DNA of 64,000 nt from assembly GCF_036226665.1 (NCBI RefSeq), contig NZ_CP109007.1, positions 5,062,501 through 5,126,500 on the forward strand. Direction: 5' to 3'. The position numbers and the translations under genes are program-made. The stretch is from Streptomyces sp. NBC_00691 (GTDB lineage Bacteria > Actinomycetota > Actinomycetes > Streptomycetales > Streptomycetaceae). The notes below the pieces were generated by a model. The model had not been told where the DNA came from. It ran no database searches and saw nothing but the letters and a program-made list of their open reading frames with translations. Shown here one piece after another: positions 1-9,500 of the stretch (positions within the stretch are counted from its first letter, which is position 1; every line of letters begins with the position of its first letter).

Positions 1-72
1 GTCGAACTCCCGGGTGCGGTAGGCGCGTTCGTCGCGGTGTCCGTTCCGCTGCTCTGCCACGTCCTCATCTGA
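1..72 (+). CDS. 3' end of a membrane-protein gene (partial)
   Basis: Reading from base 1 in frame 1 gives 23 codons ending in TGA at 70-72. The residues are hydrophobic (Ala/Val/Leu rich with one Pro and a Cys-His near the end), as in the last transmembrane helix of an integral membrane protein. The gene converges on the MarR gene, 19 bases away. The fragment is too short to name a family. It could also be a chance open frame, but the composition favours a real C-terminus. Confidence 0.4.
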   Translation, partial: VELPGAVGAFVAVSVPLLCHVLI

Positions 73-91
73 GGACAGCGCGGGGGCGGGG

Positions 92-703
92 TCAAGAGGT
101 CTGCGCGGACTCGCTCGGCTCCTCGGCCGGTCCGTCGCCCGGTTCCCCGGCCGGGGAGGCGGTCCCGGACGGGGCCGCCGGTGCGGGTGCCGTCGTCGCC
201 GGGGACTCGGCGGCCGGTCCGCCGGTGTGCGCCGACTGCCGTGCGGACAGGGCGGTGTTGAAGCGGGTGAGCAGGGTGCAGAAGGACTCCCGCTCGTCAG
301 GTGTCCAGCCGTCCGTGACCTCGACCATCAGCTGGCGGCGCGAGGATCGGACCTCTTCCAGGCGGGCGAGTCCGCGGGGGGACAGCTGGAGCACGACCGC
401 GCGCCCGTCCTCCGGGTGCGAGGTGCGCTTGACCAGGCCGGTGTCGACGAGCGGGGCGACCTGGCGGGTCACGGTCGACGAGTCGATGCCCATGCCCGCC
501 GCCAGGGCCTTCACGCCCATCGGGCCTTCCTGGTCAAGCCGGTTGAGGAGCAGGTAGGCGGCGCGGTCCATGGAGTTGCGGAGCTGCCCGGTGCCGCCGA
601 GGCGCGTCTGCTCGGCCCGGCGGGCGAAGACGGCCACCTGGTGCTGGAGGGCGTCGAGGAGACCGGGTTCGAGCTCAGTCGTCATGTCCTGAGATGTGGG
701 CAT
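92..703 (-). CDS. MarR-family transcriptional regulator
   Basis: 203-residue winged-helix repressor of the MarR type, expected to bind DNA as a dimer and respond to small phenolic or toxic ligands. The core runs from about residue 15 to 155: a recognition-helix region with DSSTVTRQV, followed by the wing with HPEDGRAVVLQLS. The last ~45 residues are a low-complexity Ala/Pro/Thr/Glu tail not needed for the fold. The ATG at 703 is chosen because GAGAGAG lies about 10 bases upstream; an in-frame ATG at 685 is an alternative. It is divergent from the threonine dehydratase gene across 146 bases, so it may control itself and that promoter, but no operator was recognised. Target unknown. Confidence 0.85.
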   Translation of the reverse strand: MPTSQDMTTELEPGLLDALQHQVAVFARRAEQTRLGGTGQLRNSMDRAAYLLLNRLDQEGPMGVKALAAGMGIDSSTVTRQVAPLVDTGLVKRTSHPEDGRAVVLQLSPRGLARLEEVRSSRRQLMVEVTDGWTPDERESFCTLLTRFNTALSARQSAHTGGPAAESPATTAPAPAAPSGTASPAGEPGDGPAEEPSESAQTS

Positions 704-849
704 GGCTGTGGGTCTCTCTCGTGCGGGGGCCGGTTGGTGGGGGACAGAGTACGCGGCCCCGGGGAGGTCCGTACCGGGCCTGCGCAAACCCGCTGGGGCA
801 CCCGGTCGCCGGGCGGCCACCAGGGCCGTGAGCTGCGAGACTTGCTGTC

Positions 850-2079
850 ATGAGCTTCCGTACGCCAGACCCCTTGCACCGGCTGATGCTCGACGACGTG
901 CGGGGGGCGCAGAAGATGCTGTCCGGGGTGGCCCGGACGACCGCCATGGAGGGCAGCCGGTATCTGTCGTCGCTGGTGGGGGCGCCGGTGCACTTCAAGT
1001 GCGAGAACCTCCAGCGGACCGGTTCGTTCAAGTTGCGCGGGGCGTACGTGCGGATCGCGGGGCTGCGGCCCGAGGAGCGGGCGGCCGGGGTCGTCGCCGC
1101 CTCGGCCGGCAACCACGCGCAGGGTGTGGCGCTCGCCTCGCGTCTGCTCGGGGTGCGCGCGACGGTCTTCATGCCGGTGGGGGCGCCGCTGCCGAAGGTC
1201 GCGGCGACGCGGGAGTACGGCGCGGACGTCCGGCTGCACGGTCATGTCGTGGACGAGACGCTGGCGGCGGCGGAGCGGTACGCGCGGGAGACCGGGGCCG
1301 TCTTCATCCATCCCTTCGACCATCCGGACATCATCGTCGGGCAGGGCACGGTGGGCCTGGAGATCCTGGAGCAGTGCCCGGAGGTCCGGACGATCCTGGT
1401 GGGCGTCGGCGGTGGTGGTCTGGCCGCCGGTATCGGGCTCGCGGTGAAGTCGGTCCGCCCGGACGTGAAGGTGATCGGCGTGCAGGCGGAGGGTGCGGCC
1501 GCGTATCCGCCCTCGCTGGCCGCCGGGCACCCGGTGGTGGTCGATTCGCCGGTGACGATGGCGGACGGGATCAAGGTGGGGCGGCCGGGTGACGTGCCGT
1601 TCGCGCTGGTCCAGGAGTACGTCGACGAGGTCCGTACGGTCTCCGAGGACGCGCTCTCCTCGGCGCTGCTGCTCTGTCTGGAGCGGGCGAAGCTGGTCGT
1701 CGAGCCGGCCGGTGCCAGTCCGGTCGCGGCGCTGCTCGGCGATCCGGGGTCGTTCGAGGGTCCGGTGGTGGCGGTGCTGTCCGGTGGGAACGTCGACCCG
1801 CTGCTGCTCCAGCGCATCCTGCGGCACGGCATGGCCGCCGGGGGCCGCTATCTGAGTCTGCGGCTGCGGGTCACGGACCGGCCGGGGGCCCTGGCGACCC
1901 TGCTCGCGGTGCTCACGGTCGCCGACGCGAACGTCCTGGACGTCAGCCATGTGCGGACCGATCCGCGCCTCGGCCTGACCGAGGCGGAGGTCGAGCTGCA
2001 CCTGGAGACGAAGGGGCCGGAGCACTGCCGCGAGGTGGCGGACGCGCTGCGGGACGCGGGGTACACGGTGCTGGGCTGA
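850..2079 (+). CDS. ilvA: Threonine dehydratase (threonine ammonia-lyase) with ACT domain
   Basis: 409-residue PLP enzyme converting L-threonine to 2-oxobutyrate and ammonia, the first step towards isoleucine; it may also act on serine. The PLP lysine is K61 in SFKLRGAY. The glycine-rich phosphate loop GVGGGGLAAGI lies near residue 185. Residues 1-320 form the fold-type II catalytic domain, and about 335-409 a single ACT regulatory domain beginning SLRLRVTDRPGALATLL. One ACT domain and this length fit the shorter actinobacterial class rather than the two-ACT E. coli IlvA. The ATG at 850 has only a weak upstream purine stretch. The gene is transcribed alone, followed by 125 bases before the ABC exporter genes. 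Confidence 0.92.
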   Translation: MSFRTPDPLHRLMLDDVRGAQKMLSGVARTTAMEGSRYLSSLVGAPVHFKCENLQRTGSFKLRGAYVRIAGLRPEERAAGVVAASAGNHAQGVALASRLLGVRATVFMPVGAPLPKVAATREYGADVRLHGHVVDETLAAAERYARETGAVFIHPFDHPDIIVGQGTVGLEILEQCPEVRTILVGVGGGGLAAGIGLAVKSVRPDVKVIGVQAEGAAAYPPSLAAGHPVVVDSPVTMADGIKVGRPGDVPFALVQEYVDEVRTVSEDALSSALLLCLERAKLVVEPAGASPVAALLGDPGSFEGPVVAVLSGGNVDPLLLQRILRHGMAAGGRYLSLRLRVTDRPGALATLLAVLTVADANVLDVSHVRTDPRLGLTEAEVELHLETKGPEHCREVADALRDAGYTVLG

Positions 2080-2100
2080 GCCCCGCCCCTCGCATGATCA

Positions 2101-2116
2101 TGTGTCCCGGATCACA
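2101..2116. promoter_or_regulatory. CRP-like palindrome TGTGT-N6-TCACA
   Basis: TGTGT CCCGGA TCACA matches the classical CRP half-sites TGTGA-N6-TCACA at nine of ten positions. It sits in the 125-base gap after ilvA, about 90 bases before the ABC exporter start. Streptomyces has a CRP homologue, and its reported motif is a similar GTG-N6-GNCAC palindrome, which this site matches only partly. Function is inferred; a chance match is possible. Confidence 0.35.
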
Positions 2117-2204
2117 TATTCACTGGGCGGGGAGCCCTGGGCGAACCTAGGATCGGTGGGAAACGCCCCGATTTCAACGTCCGTATCTCCCTGGGAGTAC
2201 CCAC

Positions 2205-3248
2205 ATGCCAGGCGCGATCTACGCCGAGGGTCTGGTGAAGACCTTCGGTGACGTACGAGCCCTGGACGGCGTGGACCTCGACGTCCCCGAGGGCACCGTC
2301 CTGGGTCTGCTCGGTCCGAACGGCGCGGGGAAGACGACCGCCGTGCGCGTGCTGACCACCCTCCTCCAGCCCGACAGCGGCCGGGCCGTCGTCGCCGGGA
2401 TCGACGTCCTGAAGGACCCCGACGAGGTGCGCCGGAGAATCGGACTCTCCGGCCAGTTCGCGGCCGTCGACGAGTACCTCACCGGTCGCGAGAACCTCCA
2501 GATGGTCGGGCAGCTCTACCAGATGAGGGCGAAGGACGCGAAGGTGCGGGCCGGCGAGCTCCTGGAGCGCTTCAACCTGGCGGACGCCGCCGACCGCACC
2601 GCGAAGACGTACTCCGGGGGCATGCGCCGCCGTCTCGACCTCGCGGCCGCCCTCGTCGTGTCCCCGCCGGTCATGTTCATGGACGAGCCGACCACCGGCC
2701 TCGACCCCCGCAACCGGCAGGGCCTGTGGGAGGTCATCAAGGAACTCGTCGCGGGCGGTACGACCCTGCTGCTCACCACGCAGTACCTGGAGGAGGCCGA
2801 TCACCTCGCGCACGACATCTGCGTGGTCGACCGGGGCAAGGTCATCGCGCGCGGCACCTCCGACCAGCTCAAGGCGCAGACGGGCGGCGAGCGCGTCGAG
2901 GTCGTCGTCCACACCTCGGGGATGATCGCTGACGCCCGGGACGTCCTCGCCCGCTACGGCATCGCGGGCATCGGCCATGGAGAGGTGTCCGTCGAGGACC
3001 ACACCCGCAAGCTGACGGTGCCCGTCGCCGGCGGCGCGAAGCTGCTCGCCGAGGTCATCCGTGAGCTGGACACCGTGGGGGTGGAGATCGACGACATCGG
3101 TCTGCGCCGCCCCACCCTCGACGACGTCTTCCTCTCCCTCACCGGCCATGTGGCCGAGCGGGAGGCGGAGGAGAACGGCGGGTCGGGCGGGGAGTCCCGG
3201 CCGGGCGGCGGCCGCGACGGCGAGCGCGTGAAGGAGGCGGCCGAGTGA
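2205..3248 (+). CDS. DrrA-type ABC exporter ATP-binding protein
   Basis: 347-residue ATPase subunit of a two-component drug or lipid exporter. Visible motifs are Walker A GPNGAGKTT near residue 37, the Q-loop SGQFAAVDEYLTGRENL, the ABC signature YSGGMRRRLDLA, Walker B MFMDEPTTGLD and the switch histidine replaced by Gln in TTQYLEE, as is usual in the DrrA/daunorubicin-resistance group. The region after ~residue 230 is the C-terminal regulatory domain of DrrA-like proteins, ending in a charged Gly/Glu-rich tail. ATG at 2205 is preceded by GGGAG. Its stop overlaps the GTG of the permease gene by four bases, so the two are co-translated. Substrate unknown. Confidence 0.92.
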   Translation: MPGAIYAEGLVKTFGDVRALDGVDLDVPEGTVLGLLGPNGAGKTTAVRVLTTLLQPDSGRAVVAGIDVLKDPDEVRRRIGLSGQFAAVDEYLTGRENLQMVGQLYQMRAKDAKVRAGELLERFNLADAADRTAKTYSGGMRRRLDLAAALVVSPPVMFMDEPTTGLDPRNRQGLWEVIKELVAGGTTLLLTTQYLEEADHLAHDICVVDRGKVIARGTSDQLKAQTGGERVEVVVHTSGMIADARDVLARYGIAGIGHGEVSVEDHTRKLTVPVAGGAKLLAEVIRELDTVGVEIDDIGLRRPTLDDVFLSLTGHVAEREAEENGGSGGESRPGGGRDGERVKEAAE

Positions 3249-4051
3249 GCACCATGAACGACTCCCTGGTGATCGCCCGCAGGAACCTGATCAGGATGTC
3301 CCGGATTCCCGAGATGATCCTGTTCGGGCTGATCCAGCCGGTGATGTTCGTGATCCTCTTCACGTACGTCTTCGGCGGCTCGATGAGCGTCGGCGGCAGC
3401 ACCGACCCGGACGTCTACAAGAACTTCCTGATGGCCGGCATCTTCGCGCAGACCGTCACCTTCGCGACGGCGGGCGCGGGCGCGGGCATCGCCGACGACA
3501 TGCACAAGGGCCTCATCGACCGCTTCCGGTCCCTGCCGATGGCGCGCGGCGCGGTCCTCACCGGCCGTACCCTGGCGGACCTGGTGCAGACCGCGCTGAC
3601 GCTCTTCGTGCTCGCGATCGTCGCGCTGATCATCGGCTGGCGGCCCGGGTACGCGGCGCCGACCAACTTCGGGAAGGTCATGGCCGGCTTCGCCCTGCTC
3701 CTTCTCCTCGGCTATGCCTTCACCTGGATCGGCGCCCTGATCGGCCTCTCGGTCCGCACCCCGGAGGCGGCCACGTCGGGCGGTCTGATCTGGCTGTTCC
3801 CGGTCACCTTCATCTCGAACGCCTTCGTGGACTCCAGCAATCTCCCGGGCTGGCTCCAGCCCGTCGCGGAGTGGAATCCGTTCAGCGCCACCGTCCAGGC
3901 CTGCCGCAAGCTCTTCGGCGATCCGGGCCTCTCGCCGTCCGACGCGTGGCCGATGCAGTACCCGGTGTGGGCGTCGCTGATCTACTCGGTCCTGATCGTC
4001 GCCATCTTCCGGACGCTGTCCGTCCGCAAGTACCGGCGCGCGAACGGCTGA
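3245..4051 (+). CDS. DrrB-type ABC exporter permease (ABC-2 family)
   Basis: 268-residue integral membrane partner of the preceding ATPase. It has about six hydrophobic segments, starting with the helix ILFGLIQPVMFVILFTYVFGG, and a typical ABC2_membrane C-terminal region (WLQPVAEWNPFSATVQACR) with the conserved NP near the last loop. It starts with GTG at 3245 inside the ATPase stop (GTGA), typical of drrAB pairs, so stoichiometric expression is expected. It likely exports an amphipathic compound across the cytoplasmic membrane. A strong terminator follows 31 bases after the stop. Confidence 0.9.
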   Translation: MSTMNDSLVIARRNLIRMSRIPEMILFGLIQPVMFVILFTYVFGGSMSVGGSTDPDVYKNFLMAGIFAQTVTFATAGAGAGIADDMHKGLIDRFRSLPMARGAVLTGRTLADLVQTALTLFVLAIVALIIGWRPGYAAPTNFGKVMAGFALLLLLGYAFTWIGALIGLSVRTPEAATSGGLIWLFPVTFISNAFVDSSNLPGWLQPVAEWNPFSATVQACRKLFGDPGLSPSDAWPMQYPVWASLIYSVLIVAIFRTLSVRKYRRANG

Positions 4052-4082
4052 CGGCGCGGCCCCGTGCGGGGCGGCCTGTCAG

Positions 4083-4120
4083 CACGAAGGGCCGGCCCCC
4101 GTGGGGGCCGGCCCTTCGTG
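4083..4120. terminator. Bidirectional terminator hairpin
   Basis: A perfect 18-base-pair stem (4083-4100 with 4103-4120) around a two-base loop lies between the convergent exporter and greA genes and could serve both strands. There is no strong T run, as usual in Streptomyces. Confidence 0.85.
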
Positions 4121-4132
4121 GAGAGCGGTGTC

Positions 4133-4630
4133 TCAGCCGGTGTACGGCTTCGCGCTGAGGATCTTCACCGTGGCCTTCTTGCCGTTCGGCAGCTCGTACT
4201 GGGCGTCGTCACCGGCCTTCTTGCCGTTGACACCGACGCCGAGCGGCGACTGCGGCGAGTAGGTCTCGATGTCGCCGCTCGCGTACTCGCGGGAGGCGAG
4301 CAGGAAGGTCATCGTGTCGTTCTCGTCGCCGTCGAAGGCGATCGTGACGACCATGCCCGGCTCGACGACACCGTCGTCCGCCGGAGCCTCGCCGACCTTG
4401 GCGTGCTCGAGGAGCTGGGTCAGCTGCCGGATGCGGAGCTCCTGCTTGCCCTGCTCCTCCTTGGCCGCGTGGTACCCGCCGTTCTCGCGCAGGTCCCCCT
4501 CTTCGCGGGCAGCGGCGATCTTGATGGTGATCTCCGTGCGCGCGGGACCAGACAGGTACTCAAGCTCGTCCTTGAGCTTGTTGTACGCCTCCTGGGTGAG
4601 CCAGGTGACGTTGTCGCTGGTCTGGGTCAC
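4133..4630 (-). CDS. greA: Transcription elongation factor GreA
   Basis: 165-residue factor that enters the RNA polymerase secondary channel and stimulates cleavage of the backtracked transcript. The N-terminal coiled coil (about residues 10-80) carries the acidic tip in AAREEGDLRENGGYHAAKEEQ, where the D and E residues coordinate the catalytic Mg. The C-terminal FKBP-like domain ends with SPLGVGVNGKKAGD. Start chosen at GTG 4630, preceded by GAGGAG 5 bases away; an upstream in-frame ATG at 4660 lacks such a site. The neighbours DUF4307 and mca are the usual actinobacterial arrangement. Confidence 0.95.
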   Translation of the reverse strand: MTQTSDNVTWLTQEAYNKLKDELEYLSGPARTEITIKIAAAREEGDLRENGGYHAAKEEQGKQELRIRQLTQLLEHAKVGEAPADDGVVEPGMVVTIAFDGDENDTMTFLLASREYASGDIETYSPQSPLGVGVNGKKAGDDAQYELPNGKKATVKILSAKPYTG

Positions 4631-4762
4631 AGGTGCTCCTCGTAGGTACTGGGAATACAAAGCATCGCCCTACACGGGAAAGCTCTGCTGTCCCGGGTGG
4701 GCGAAACCACGAGCCTAACAATGAGTGGCGAAAAGCGGGAGGACATAACCAATCGGGATGGC

Positions 4763-4786
4763 GTCACCCCAGGTCACCGGGGTGAC
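4763..4786 (-). terminator. Short hairpin after DUF4307 gene
   Basis: GTCACCCC (4763-4770) pairs perfectly with GGGGTGAC (4779-4786) around an eight-base loop, 35 bases past the DUF4307 stop on the minus strand. It could end that transcript before the greA promoter region. Confidence 0.5.
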
Positions 4787-4820
4787 TCGCCGGGACTCGT
4801 CACCCGGTCCCTACCCACCG

Positions 4821-5222
4821 CTACCGAGCCGTACACCCCATGAGCTCCGCGCTGGTCGCGCGGGCGGTCGTACGCAGCGAGTAGACCTGGTCGACCCGGC
4901 TGGCCGGGTCGTCGACCCGGACGTCCTTGCGGGCCACCTCGACGCCGTCCTCGGAGCGGGAGCGCAGGGTGCAGACGCCCTCGGTGCCCTCGTCCTTGCG
5001 GATCTCCAGGTGCACCTGGACCTCGGTGGAGCTCACCACGTCGAACTTGATCAACTCGGCACTGATCTTGTTGTCGACGACGTAGTACCAGCCGAACCAG
5101 CCCATCAGGCCGAGGAAGAGGACGCCGAGCACGGCGCCCGCGATCTTGAGCTTGCGGTCGGCCGCCTCGTCCGCGGAGCGTCCGTAACGCCCCTCGGGCA
5201 GCTGCTCTCGCACCGCGCTCAT
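4821..5222 (-). CDS. DUF4307 single-pass membrane protein
   Basis: 133-residue conserved actinobacterial protein of unknown function. A short basic/acidic N-terminal tail is followed by one transmembrane helix (about residues 27-48, IAGAVLGVLFLGLMGWFGWYY) and an extracytoplasmic beta-rich domain with two Cys (VCTLRS and LMGCTAR) that could pair. The sequence resembles the DUF4307 family, typically found between greA and mca. The ATG at 5222 has GAGAGG upstream. It is divergent from mca over 98 bases. Role not known; the link to mycothiol metabolism is only positional. Confidence 0.85.
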   Translation of the reverse strand: MSAVREQLPEGRYGRSADEAADRKLKIAGAVLGVLFLGLMGWFGWYYVVDNKISAELIKFDVVSSTEVQVHLEIRKDEGTEGVCTLRSRSEDGVEVARKDVRVDDPASRVDQVYSLRTTARATSAELMGCTAR

Positions 5223-5320
5223 GATCGATCCTCTCGAAGCCGGGGGTGGCGGAATTTTCACTCCCCCGATTCCGTCACTATAGAGACCACCCTCCGCGTC
5301 GAATCACTGAGGATCGAGTC

Positions 5321-6202
5321 TTGACTGAGCAGCTGCGACTGATGGCCGTTCACGCCCACCCCGACGACGAGTCGAGCAAGGGTGCGGCCACGATGGCCAA
5401 GTACGTGTCCGAGGGGGTGGACGTCATGGTCGTGACGTGCACGGGCGGCGAGCGCGGCTCGGTCCTGAACCCCCAGCTCCAGGGTGACGCCTACGTGGAG
5501 GCGAACATCCACGAGGTGCGCCGCAAGGAGATGGACGAGGCCCGCGAGATCCTCGGCGTCTCCCAGGAATGGCTGGGCTTCGTCGACTCGGGCCTGCCCG
5601 AGGGCGACCCGCTGCCGCCGCTCCCCGAGGGCTGCTTCGCCCTGGAGGACGTCGACACCGCGGCCGGGGAACTGGTCCGCAAGATCCGCTCCTTCCGCCC
5701 GCAGGTCGTCACGACCTACGACGAGAACGGCGGATACCCGCACCCCGACCACATCATGACCCACAAGATCACGATGGTGGCCTTCGACGGCGCGAGCGAC
5801 ACCGAGGCGTTCCCCGAGGCCGAGTTCGGCCCCGCCTGGCAGCCCCTGAAGCTCTACTACAACCAGGGCTTCAACCGTCCCCGCACGGTCGCCCTGCACG
5901 AGGCGCTCCTCGCCCGCGGCCTGGAGTCCCCCTACGGCGAGTGGCTGGAGCGCTGGAAGGAGTTCTCGGCCAAGGAGCGCACGCTGACCACCTTCGTGCC
6001 CTGCGCGGAGTTCTTCGAGATCCGCGACAAGGCCCTGATCGCCCACCGCACCCAGATCGACCCCGACGGCGGCTGGTTCCGGGTCCCGATGGACATCCAG
6101 AAGGAGGTCTGGCCCACGGAGGAGTACGAGCTCAGCAAGGCGCTGGTGCCGACCTCCCTCCCCGAGGAAGATCTCTTCGCGGGCATCCGCGACAATGCCT
6201 GA
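5321..6202 (+). CDS. mca: Mycothiol S-conjugate amidase
   Basis: 293-residue zinc amidase that cleaves mycothiol S-conjugates of toxins and drugs to a mercapturic acid and GlcN-Ins, the actinobacterial detoxification route. It belongs to the LmbE/MshB deacetylase-like family. Zinc ligands are in AHPDDES near the N-terminus and in YPHPDHIMTH near residue 145. The start is taken as TTG 5321, giving a protein beginning TEQLRLMAVHAHPDDE as in known Mca proteins and preceded by TGAGGA; the longer frame from 5246 adds residues without support. It overlaps the next small membrane gene by eight bases. Confidence 0.94.
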   Translation: MTEQLRLMAVHAHPDDESSKGAATMAKYVSEGVDVMVVTCTGGERGSVLNPQLQGDAYVEANIHEVRRKEMDEAREILGVSQEWLGFVDSGLPEGDPLPPLPEGCFALEDVDTAAGELVRKIRSFRPQVVTTYDENGGYPHPDHIMTHKITMVAFDGASDTEAFPEAEFGPAWQPLKLYYNQGFNRPRTVALHEALLARGLESPYGEWLERWKEFSAKERTLTTFVPCAEFFEIRDKALIAHRTQIDPDGGWFRVPMDIQKEVWPTEEYELSKALVPTSLPEEDLFAGIRDNA

Positions 6203-6440
6203 CATGAGCGCACACCTGGCACTGACCCAGCTCGTCCCCTTCGCCGCCGAAGAGCTGGACGAGAACAAGGTGACCCCCGGCGTCCTCGGCTTCGTCGTCT
6301 TCGCGGTGCTGGCCCTCGCGGTCTGGCAGCTGATGAAGTCGATGAACCGCCACATGGGCAAGGTCTCCTTCGAGGAGGCCCCGGACCCGGCCGCCACCCC
6401 GGAGACCCCGGCCTCCTCGGCCGGCCCCGCCGGCAAGTAG
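6195..6440 (+). CDS. Small conserved single-pass membrane protein
   Basis: 81 residues, translated from an ATG overlapping the end of mca (a second ATG at 6204 is possible). An acidic segment EELDENKVTPG precedes one helix (about residues 29-48), then a basic cytoplasmic stretch KSMNRHMGK and an Ala/Pro/Glu tail. The same small gene commonly follows mca in Streptomyces. No function is known; coupling to mca suggests membrane association or a partner role. Confidence 0.75.
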   Translation: MPDMSAHLALTQLVPFAAEELDENKVTPGVLGFVVFAVLALAVWQLMKSMNRHMGKVSFEEAPDPAATPETPASSAGPAGK

Positions 6441-6449
6441 CCGACCCGC

Positions 6450-6484
6450 CCCCGGGCCCGTACCCCAGCGGTACGGGCCCGGGG
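6450..6484. terminator. Bidirectional terminator hairpin
   Basis: Perfect 15-base-pair stem (6450-6464 with 6470-6484) and five-base loop between the convergent mca operon and the STAND ATPase gene. Confidence 0.85.
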
Positions 6485-6504
6485 CACCGTCGTACCCGGG
6501 CGGG

Positions 6505-9500
6505 CTACCCCACCGGCACCCCCAGCACCTCCCCGGCGTGCCGGTTCGGCACCATGCCCAGATCCCAGGCCTGCCAGGGCGCCGACGGGTGGATGCCCCG
6601 GCCCAGGATCACCGCGTACGCCTCGGCGCAGTCGTCGAGCCGCGGGTCGCGCGCCGGATGGCGGTCCGCGACCAGCGCCGCGAGCTCCTCGCGCGCCGTG
6701 ACCGTCCCCGGCTCCGGGCTCCCCGGGACCGCGTGCGGGAGCAGCGTGCAGCGCAGGAAGCGGGCCCAGTCCGCGCCCCGCCGGTCGCCGTACGTGTCGA
6801 ACAGCGCACGCGCCTCGTCGCACAGCCCGAGCGCCTGCGGCACCCGGGCGTTGCCGGCGTCGATGATCGCCAGCTCCAGGGACGTCCAGGCCTCCCCGTG
6901 CGGCACCCCGATCCGGTGGAAGTCCGCCCGCGCGTCCACGAGCAGCTGCCGGGCGAAGCCCGAATTGCGCAGACCGCCCGTGCGGGCCGCGAGCTGGTCG
7001 CGGGTGACCCGCCCCGAATGGTGCCGGGCACTGGCGAGCCCGTACATGTCCCGCATCCGCGAGAACATCGTCCGCGCCCGGCCCAGCTCCCGCACCGCGT
7101 CGTCCCGGTCGCCGCGCTCCTCCAGCGCGTGCGCCAGATGGAACAGCGTCCACGCCTCCCCGCGCGCGTCCTCCTGCTCCCGGTGCCGCGCGAGCGCCCC
7201 GCGCAGCCCCTCTACGGCCGGCTCGGCGTCCCCGGCGGCGAGCCGGGCCCTGGCCAGCTGGGTCAGCGCCCAGGCCTCGCCGCGCCCGTCGTGGATCCGC
7301 CCGTAGCCGTCGAGCGCGTCCCGCAGCCCGGCCTCCGCGCCCGGTACGTCACCCCGCAGCAACAGCACCTGGCCCCGCTGGAAGTGCGCCCATGCCTGGC
7401 CGTGCGGGGACTCGTGCTCCCGGTGCAGCGCCAGCGACCGGTCGAGCAGAGCCGTCGCCTCCGCCAGGTTCCCCCGGTCCCGTTCCACGGCCGCGAGCGC
7501 GTGCAGCGTCCAGCCCCGGTCGGCGGCGAGCGCCTCCGGCTCCTGGAGCGCGAGCGCCTCCCGCAGCCGGGCCGCCGCGTCGGTGAGCCGGCCCTGGTGG
7601 TGCAGGGTGATCCCGAGCGAGCAGAGCGCGAGCGCCGCCCCCGGCTCCTGACGGGCCTCCTGGTAGAGGGAGACCACGGACGTCAGGGTCGTCCGCGCCT
7701 TGTCGAGGTCGCCGATCTGCCGGGCCGCGATGCCGGTCCGCCACTGCACCGAGCGGGACAGCTGCCCCTGCCCGACGGCCTCGGCCAGTTCGTTGATCTC
7801 GCCGAGCCGGTAGAGGTCGCCGCGCAGCAGGCAGTAGTCGCAGAGCGCGCCCAGCAGATCGAGCACGGTCTGCTGGTCCACGCCCTCGGTGTGCCGCAGG
7901 GCCGCCGTGATGAAGCTGGACTCCTCGTCGAGCCAGCTCAGGGCCGCCTCCAGGGAACCGAAGCCGTGCCCGCCGAAACGGTCGGCGCGGGTCGACATCT
8001 TGCCGTCGACCATGCGGATCACCGCGTCCGCGAGCTCCGCGTAATTCCGTATCAACCGCTCCTGCGCCGCCGAGATCTCCGCCGCGTCCTCCTCGTCGAG
8101 GAGCCGGAGCGCCGCGAAGCCGCGCACCGCGTCGTGCAGCCGGTACCGCTCCCCGCGCACCGGGGCGAGCAGCCCCGCGCCGGCCAGTTCCCGCAGCAGC
8201 CGGGCGCCCTCGGCGCCGCTCCCGTCGAGCAGGGCGGCGGCGGCCGCAGCACCCAGCGAGGCCCGTCCGGCGAGCGACAGCCGCCGGAGCAGCCGCCGCG
8301 CCTCGTCGTCGAGATCGACGAAGTACCGTGCCCGCAGGGCGCGTTCGACCGGGTCGACGCCCCGGTCCGGCCGGGCCAGCGTCTCCGCCAGCTCGTTCAG
8401 GGACCGCCGCGCCAGCAGGGAACCCGCCGCCCGCAGCGCCAGCGGCAGCCCGCCGCACAGCTCCCGGATCCGGTCGAGCGCCTCCGCGTCGTACGGACCG
8501 TGGTCCGGCGCCCCGCCCGCCGCCCGCAACAGCTCCTCCGCCCCGCCCGCGTCCAGCGCCGCCACCGGCAGGACGTGCGCGGCCACGTCCCCGAGGTCCA
8601 GCGGCTCCCGGCAGGTCACCAGGACCAGACTCTCGGAGCGCTCCGGCAGCAGCGCCCGCACCTGGGCGGCGTCCACGGCGTCGTCCAGGATCACCGTCAC
8701 CGGCACCCCGGTCAGCTGCCGCTGGTACAACTCGGTGAGCCGCGCCACCTGCTGGTCCGCCGTGGCGCCCTCCCGGAAGAGGAGCCGCTCGCGCGGGGCG
8801 CCGAGCCGGTTGAGCAGATGGAGCAGCGCCTCCCGGGTCGCGAGGGGCCGTTCGCCGCTCGCGCCGCCCCGCAGGTCGACCACGCACGCGCCGCGGAACT
8901 GGTCGCGGAGCGCGTGCGCCGCGCGCACCGCGAGCGTCGTCCGTCCGGAGCCGGGCTCGCCGTGCAGCAGGACCACCGTCGGCCGGGTCTCCGCCGAAGC
9001 GCGTCCCGTCTGCACCCACCGGGTGATCCGCGCCAGCTCCTCCCGCCGTCCGGCGAAGTCCCCGCCGGGGTCGGGCAGATGGCCGAAGGACCGCTCCAGC
9101 ACGGCCCGTCGCCTGGCCGCCGCGCTCCGGTCGGCCCCGCGCAGCCGCTCGGGCCGCGGGACCACCGCCGGCCGGTCCCGGCCGTCCGCCAGCGGGCCCC
9201 GCCCGCTGCCGCCGGAGCCGTCGGGCGAACCCGGGTCACGGGACCCGCCTGAGCCGTGGGACCCGCCGGACCCGCCTTCTCCCGTCCCCGTCAGGGGCAC
9301 GTCCCCGTTCCCGCCCCCGGACGCCACCCGCTCCCGCTCCAGGAACGGGCGTACACCCCGTACCTCCAGAGCGGTCAGCCAGCGCACCCGCGCCGCCTCG
9401 ACGGCACCGTCCGCCGCCTGTGCGGGTGCCACGGGTCCGGTCCGTCCCGACGTCGCCTTCAGCACCGTCGCCGCCGCGCCCGCCACGGCCACCACCGCGC

